NCBI GenBank assembly: GCA_002162815.1
Contig: MAAT01000010.1
Span: forward strand, 1 to 38,541
Origin: Gammaproteobacteria bacterium 53_120_T64
GTDB taxonomy: Bacteria > Pseudomonadota > Gammaproteobacteria > Pseudomonadales > Porticoccaceae
DNA: 38,541 nucleotides
Direction of reading: 5' to 3'
Shown here: positions 34,865 to 38,541 of the stretch, one piece after another
Position numbering within the stretch: the stretch's first letter is position 1
How the letters are laid out: each line of letters opens with the position of its first letter
Translations under genes and position numbers: made by a program
Notes under the pieces: model-generated
Told to the model about the DNA's origin: nothing
Database searches by the model: none
Seen by the model: the letters and a program-made list of their open reading frames with translations, nothing else

Positions 34865-34894
34865 CGGCTGTTAATCGTCTATGATTAACAGCCG
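34865..34894. promoter_or_regulatory. Perfect 30-bp palindrome (12-bp arms) before the acyl-CoA dehydrogenase
   Basis: CGGCTGTTAATC (34865-34876) is exactly complementary to GATTAACAGCCG (34883-34894) around GTCTAT. No T-run follows on either strand, so it is not a standard terminator. It could be an operator for a dimeric repressor or an RNA processing/stability hairpin between the MaoC and dehydrogenase genes. Confidence 0.6.
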
Positions 34895-34960
34895 TACCAC
34901 CCTCCTCAATATGTACGGCGCTGCGTAGTTACACCACCGCCACTCGATACGAGAGCTCCC

Positions 34961-36106
34961 ATGTCAAACGAAGAAGAAACCCTCATCCTCGACAGTGTTA
35001 ACCGCTGGTTACAGCGCGATGTTGCCCCCTTTGCCCACGACCTTGAACAGGCCGACGAGTACCCCCACGCCATGGTCGAGCAGATGAAAGAGCTGGGGCT
35101 GTTTGGCGCCACCATTGACCCCGAGTACGGTGGCCTCGGCCTCAGTGCCTCCACCTACTCCAAAATCGTCGCCGCCGTGGCCGAGGTGTGGATGTCGCTG
35201 TCGGGGATATTCAACTCCCACCTGATTATGGCGCGCTGTGTACAGAGCTTCGGCACCGAAGAGCAAAAGCAAAAATACCTGCCCCGCTTCGCCACCGGCG
35301 AACTGCGCGGCGGCATTGGCCTCACCGAACCCGATGCCGGTACCGACCTGCAGGGCATTCGCTGTACGGCTAAAAAAGATGGCGATTACTATGTCGTTAA
35401 CGGCTCAAAAGCCTGGATCACCAACTCTATCGAGGGCAGCGTCATCGGCCTGCTGGTGAAAACCGACCCCAGCGCCACCCCGCCCCGCAAGGGCATGAGC
35501 ATGTTCATCGCCGAAAATGGCGAGGGCTTTAATGTCAGTAAGAAGCTGAAAAAACTTGGTTATAAAGGTATCGACACAGCCGACATCAGCTTCGACAACT
35601 ACCGCGTCCACAAAGACTGCCTGATTGGTGGTGTTGAAGGGCAGGGCTTTTACAATGCGGTGGGCGGTCTCGAACTGGGTCGCATCAACGTTGCCGCTCG
35701 CGGTGTCGGCGTTGCTACCGCCGCACTGAAACAAGCCACCGCTTACGCCCAACAGCGCAAAACCTTTGGCAAACCCATTTGCGAACACCAGGCCATACAG
35801 TTGAAGCTCGGCGAAATGGCCACCCGCACCGAAGCAGCTCGTCTGTTATTGGAGCAAGCGGCGAAAGCCTTTGACAGTGGCGAGCGCTGCGATATGGAAG
35901 CCGGCATGGCCAAGTACTTTGCCACCGAAGCCGCCGCCAAAAATGCCGACGAAAACCTGCGTATTCACGGCGCCTTCGGCTACTCCTGTGAAGCCGACGT
36001 CGAGCGCCTCTACCGCGATGCACCGCTAATGATTATTGGCGAGGGCACCAACGAAATGCAGCGCATTATTATTTCGCGCCAACTGATCGAGCGCAATCCC
36101 ATCTAG
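34961..36106 (+). CDS. Acyl-CoA dehydrogenase
   Basis: 381 residues, the usual size for short/medium-chain-type FAD acyl-CoA dehydrogenases. The N-terminal helices include EQMKELGLFGATIDPEYGGL, the middle domain has GIGLTEPDAGTDLQGIR and KAWITNSIEGSVIGLLVKTD, and the C-terminal domain has GRINVAARGVGVATAALKQA and QQRKTFGKPICEHQAIQLKL. The catalytic base is probably Glu361 in IGEGTNEMQR. It oxidises an acyl-CoA to the 2-enoyl-CoA with electrons passing to ETF. Placed after a MaoC hydratase it fits two successive beta-oxidation-like steps. The chain length or substrate cannot be read from sequence. Confidence 0.95.
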   Translation: MSNEEETLILDSVNRWLQRDVAPFAHDLEQADEYPHAMVEQMKELGLFGATIDPEYGGLGLSASTYSKIVAAVAEVWMSLSGIFNSHLIMARCVQSFGTEEQKQKYLPRFATGELRGGIGLTEPDAGTDLQGIRCTAKKDGDYYVVNGSKAWITNSIEGSVIGLLVKTDPSATPPRKGMSMFIAENGEGFNVSKKLKKLGYKGIDTADISFDNYRVHKDCLIGGVEGQGFYNAVGGLELGRINVAARGVGVATAALKQATAYAQQRKTFGKPICEHQAIQLKLGEMATRTEAARLLLEQAAKAFDSGERCDMEAGMAKYFATEAAAKNADENLRIHGAFGYSCEADVERLYRDAPLMIIGEGTNEMQRIIISRQLIERNPI

Positions 36107-36130
36107 CGTCTTGCCCTCCTTTGTGGCACC

Positions 36131-36177
36131 TTAAGCTCTTGTACTTATACATCTAATAAGAAAATACAGGAGCTTAA
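36131..36177 (+). promoter_or_regulatory. Inverted repeat masking the ribosome site of the second MBL gene
   Basis: TTAAGCTCT (36131-36139) can pair with GGAGCTTAA (36169-36177), nine pairs including one G-U, with a 29-base loop. The second arm contains the ribosome site AGGAG (36168-36172) of the GTG start at 36179. Pairing would hide it, suggesting translational control. Confidence 0.4.
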
Positions 36178-36178
36178 A

Positions 36179-37054
36179 GTGAGCAAACGCTATTACGAAG
36201 ATCTCAGTTGGCAAATTGGTGATGTCTCCATCACCCGCCTGGTTGAAGTGGTACTTAAATCGCCGGTCGAAACCCTCTTTACCGATGGCACTGCCGAAGG
36301 CCTGGCACCCTACGCCAGCTGGCTAAAGCCCAATTTCATCGATGAAAATGATCAACTACTGATTAGTATTCACGCCTTCCTCATTCGCTCCGGCGACATG
36401 AATATTATTGTCGACACCTGTTCGGGTAACGGCAAAAAACTCCCCTTGTTTGACGAGTGGAATGACCTCAACACGCCCTTCCTCGAAAACATGACGGCGC
36501 TGGGCTTTACCCCCGAAACCATCGACCGCGTGCTTTGCACCCACCTGCACTTCGACCACGTCGGTTGGAATACCCAAAAGGTTGGCGACGAGTGGCTGCC
36601 CACCTTTCCCAATGCGCGCTACTTATTTGGCGCCACCGAATGGAAGTTCTGGATGGATGAGGAGGACCACTTCGACACCGGCTGTCGTGAACAAGCCGTA
36701 CTGCCCATACTCGATGCCGGCCTGGCTGACCTCGTGGAATCGAACCACATCATCAATGACGAAATCAGCCTCATCCCCACCCCCGGCCACACCCCCGGTC
36801 ATGTCAGCATTCACATCAGCTCAAAGGGGGAGCAGGCGATTATCACCGGTGATATGTTCCACCACCCCTGCCAAATGGCCAAACCCGGCCTACTGGATAT
36901 CGGCGATGTCGAGCATGATAGAGCCGAGCAAACGCGCATTCAATTTATGCAGGACTATGCCGATGGGCCGGTGCTGATTTTGGGTACCCATTTTGCGACA
37001 CCGACTGCGGGTAAAATCATCAGCGATGGTGATGGTTACAAGTTCGAGAGTTAA
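36179..37054 (+). CDS. MBL-fold metallohydrolase, paralogue 2
   Basis: 291 residues, exactly as long as the MBL protein at 12171 and alignable to it end to end without gaps, about two-thirds identical by eye. All metal ligands are kept (THLHFDHVG, PGHTPGH, GDMFHH, GTHFATP), as are long identical runs such as WLPTFPNARYLFGATEW. Differences concentrate in residues 30-60, 155-190 and 235-262, which may shape the substrate pocket. The start is GTG with AGGAG 6 bases upstream. It lies 72 bases after the acyl-CoA dehydrogenase on the same strand, so a CoA-ester or lactone substrate connected with that enzyme is conceivable (inference). Confidence 0.88.
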   Translation: MSKRYYEDLSWQIGDVSITRLVEVVLKSPVETLFTDGTAEGLAPYASWLKPNFIDENDQLLISIHAFLIRSGDMNIIVDTCSGNGKKLPLFDEWNDLNTPFLENMTALGFTPETIDRVLCTHLHFDHVGWNTQKVGDEWLPTFPNARYLFGATEWKFWMDEEDHFDTGCREQAVLPILDAGLADLVESNHIINDEISLIPTPGHTPGHVSIHISSKGEQAIITGDMFHHPCQMAKPGLLDIGDVEHDRAEQTRIQFMQDYADGPVLILGTHFATPTAGKIISDGDGYKFES

Positions 37055-37103
37055 AAAGACACAGTGATTTCAAGCCAGTTACTTTTAATTGGGGTCAGGC
37101 TCG

Positions 37104-37121
37104 AATGGCACTTACTTAAGC
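37104..37121 (+). repeat. IS4 element terminal inverted repeat, left
   Basis: AATGGCACTTACTTAAGC, exact reverse complement of 38410-38427 and identical to 38441-38458 of the neighbouring copy. Confidence 0.9.
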
Positions 37122-38361
37122 TTTTTTGTATGTCCATTTGCCCTGATTTCTGCCCTTGCTTCCTCTCGTGACTTCATCAATAGCGGCATCGGTTTGGGCC
37201 TCCTTTTTACGACTCTCGGCTCTATTCGCCCCTGTCGCTGTGCCATCAGGGAAAATAACAAGGCCCTATCGTCATCAGAATGGGCCACGATTTGCTGACC
37301 CCAGGCCAGCCATAATTGCAAACAGTGCTTAAAGCTCAGTTGGTGTGCTAATACGTCGGCGAATAGTGCTGATTGAGCCATTAATAAGCGAATCAGGTTA
37401 TACCCGAGAAAATAGACCCAGACTTCTTTTTAAATCATTTCAGGTGTCTTACAGCTCAAGGTGTCCATGCCTAGAGTGGTTTTAAGATGACGAAAATCTA
37501 CTTCAATCTGCCAGCGCTTTTTATAAAGCGCTTTAAGACTGGGTTTAGGCATTTCTTTAGGCTCCAGCCAGGTGGTAATGAGTGTTTAGCCGCCGACATG
37601 GAGTTCGCGAATCACCAAGCTATCAGGTACCTTGTTAAAATATGCAAGGGTCATCCAGTCAGGTTTTTTCTTGGGTTTTGCTAGCGTAATCAAATGGTCT
37701 TTAGCACCCAAACGCTTGCCTCTGCGGTAATCAGTGACCCGTTTACGCGCCCCCATTTTCTAAAACAGCGCATCAACGCCTTTATCCTGCAGGGCATTAA
37801 CCAGGAAGTAGGTACCAAAGAACGCATCACCTAACACAGTCGCCTGTCGTAGGGGTAGGCTGCTTGATTGGCCAGGGTATCAGGCATCGTTAAGGTGGTG
37901 CCATCAATCACATAGACGTGTTTGCCTTGCCAGTGCCACGGGTCGGGAGTTTCCTGCTGTATTAATCGCCCTGTTTGGCAAGCCAGCGCTGAAACCATCG
38001 TTACAGGGAGGCGTTGTCGAGCCCGACAATAGCTACCTGTTGCGGTGCTGATGAGGGGTAATCCGCCGATCAGGCGTTTAACAGCCGAGTCATTCACCGC
38101 TTTCTCGCAGGAACGATCCTGGTTAAGTGCCTGGGCTAGAAACATCGAAAGGGTTTCTGTCGGTGGAAATTGCCGTTCCCTATGTTCTGGTATTAAAGAC
38201 TCGGCTGTAGAGAGCAACTCTGGACTGGCCACCCTCTTGAAGAAGCTATAAGCGTCATTCTTTCGGGCGTAATGTTGAATCATTTGTTGTTGATGCCGGG
38301 CAAGTTTGTTATTAATAGGCATTAAGGCAGGCTCTCGATGATTGCTATTTGTTTGGTGCAA
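37112..38361 (-). pseudogene. IS4-family transposase, broken by frameshift/deletion and stops
   Basis: The N-terminal part (38361-37831, 177 residues) is an IS4-type DDE transposase start with FPPTETLSMFLAQALNQDRS and VIDGTTLTMPDT (first catalytic Asp). It shifts frame after ANQAAYP near 37845; comparison with the family suggests about 50-60 residues lost here. The C-terminal part continues in another frame with GDAFFGTYFL (second Asp) and the YREK signature YKKRWQIEVDFRHLK, but is cut by in-frame stops at 37760, 37586 and 37430 and ends at 37112 with KKLK. With a deletion and three stops it cannot make an active enzyme. Confidence 0.92.
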
Positions 38362-38409
38362 TCAGCCTATCATTGATCCTGCCTTTTCTTTCTATTTTCA
38401 AGGTGTTGC

Positions 38410-38427
38410 GCTTAAGTAAGTGCCATT
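38410..38427 (-). repeat. IS4 element terminal inverted repeat, right
   Basis: GCTTAAGTAAGTGCCATT, the exact reverse complement of 37104-37121. It is followed after 13 bases by the identical left end of the next copy. Confidence 0.9.
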
Positions 38428-38440
38428 CGAGTCTGACCCG

Positions 38441-38541
38441 AATGGCACTTACTTAAGCTTCTTAGCATGACCATTTTTCCTGATATCAGCCCTCGCTTCC
38501 TCTCTTGTCTTCATTAATAGCGGCATCGGTTTGGGCCGCCT
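38441..38541 (-). mobile_element. Second tandem IS4-family copy (partial, runs off the window)
   Basis: Starts with the same 18-bp terminal repeat as the first element (38441-38458). It encodes, on the minus strand up to the window edge, the last 30 transposase residues (PMPLLMKTREEARADIRKNG then HAKKLK and stop at 38449). The corresponding tail of the first copy reads PMPLLMKSREEARAEIRANG, so the copies have diverged at several residues. Whether this copy is intact cannot be seen here. Confidence 0.85.

Larger units (their letters stand above)
37087..38440 (-). mobile_element. IS4-family insertion sequence, degenerate
   Basis: An element bounded by inverted repeats: 37104-37121 (AATGGCACTTACTTAAGC) is the exact complement of 38410-38427, and the similarity runs on outward through CGAG(T/C)CTGACCC to about 30 bp with one mismatch. 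It holds one broken IS4-type transposase gene on the minus strand. The outermost bases (37087-37106) match the dispersed 21-bp repeat found at 151 and 1790. The transposase stop codon lies inside the left terminal repeat. Confidence 0.85.

Overview
The window is a chromosomal segment of a gammaproteobacterium. The gene orders yfiH(pgeF)-rluD-bamD-...-pilS-pilR, murJ-ribF-ileS-lspA-fkpB-ispH and alaS-lysC-csrA-tRNA-Ser are those of Pseudomonas and its marine relatives (Cellvibrionales / Spongiibacteraceae-like). That placement is inferred from protein character and synteny; no database search was possible. Most of the window is dense core genome. The two ends are accessory.

Layout. (1) 1-2100: the 3' end of recN, then a poorly coding stretch with an orphan PEP-CTERM-type surface protein gene, a strong terminator, inverted copies of a 21-bp repeat, three copies of an unassigned 19-bp dyad motif and a tRNA-3'-like fragment. 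(2) 2106-11938, nearly all minus strand: alpha/beta hydrolase, mlaA, DUF4126 membrane protein, recX, M23 peptidase, Trm112-like protein, HIT protein, alaS, lysC, csrA and tRNA-Ser(GCU). recA, the usual partner of recX, is not here. (3) 12171-14656: a metallo-beta-lactamase (MBL) fold hydrolase and an SDR oxidoreductase, then tusA (minus) and a small ABM-domain protein. (4) 14679-22476: pgeF/rluD (minus), bamD (plus), nadE (minus) and the two-component pair pilS-pilR (plus). (5) 22489-30021, minus: murJ, ribF, ileS, lspA, fkpB and ispH, covering lipid II flipping, flavin synthesis, tRNA charging, lipoprotein processing, a peptidyl-prolyl isomerase and isoprenoid synthesis. (6) 30310-37054, plus: the heat-shock protease hslVU behind a sigma32-like promoter, the ABC-F ATPase uup, then a likely CoA-linked module of MaoC hydratase, acyl-CoA dehydrogenase and a second MBL hydrolase. 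The second hydrolase is a close, gap-free paralogue of the one in region 3. (7) 37087-38541: a broken IS4-family element with terminal inverted repeats, followed in tandem by the end of a second, diverged copy that runs off the window.

The most noteworthy items beyond ordinary annotation are the three-copy dyad motif in gene-poor DNA (1125-1451), the paralogous MBL hydrolases placed in two different oxidoreductase contexts, the perfect 30-bp palindrome before the acyl-CoA dehydrogenase, the start-site-masking inverted repeat before the second MBL gene, and the link between a dispersed repeat and the IS4 termini. I see no CRISPR array, prophage or obvious defence system.
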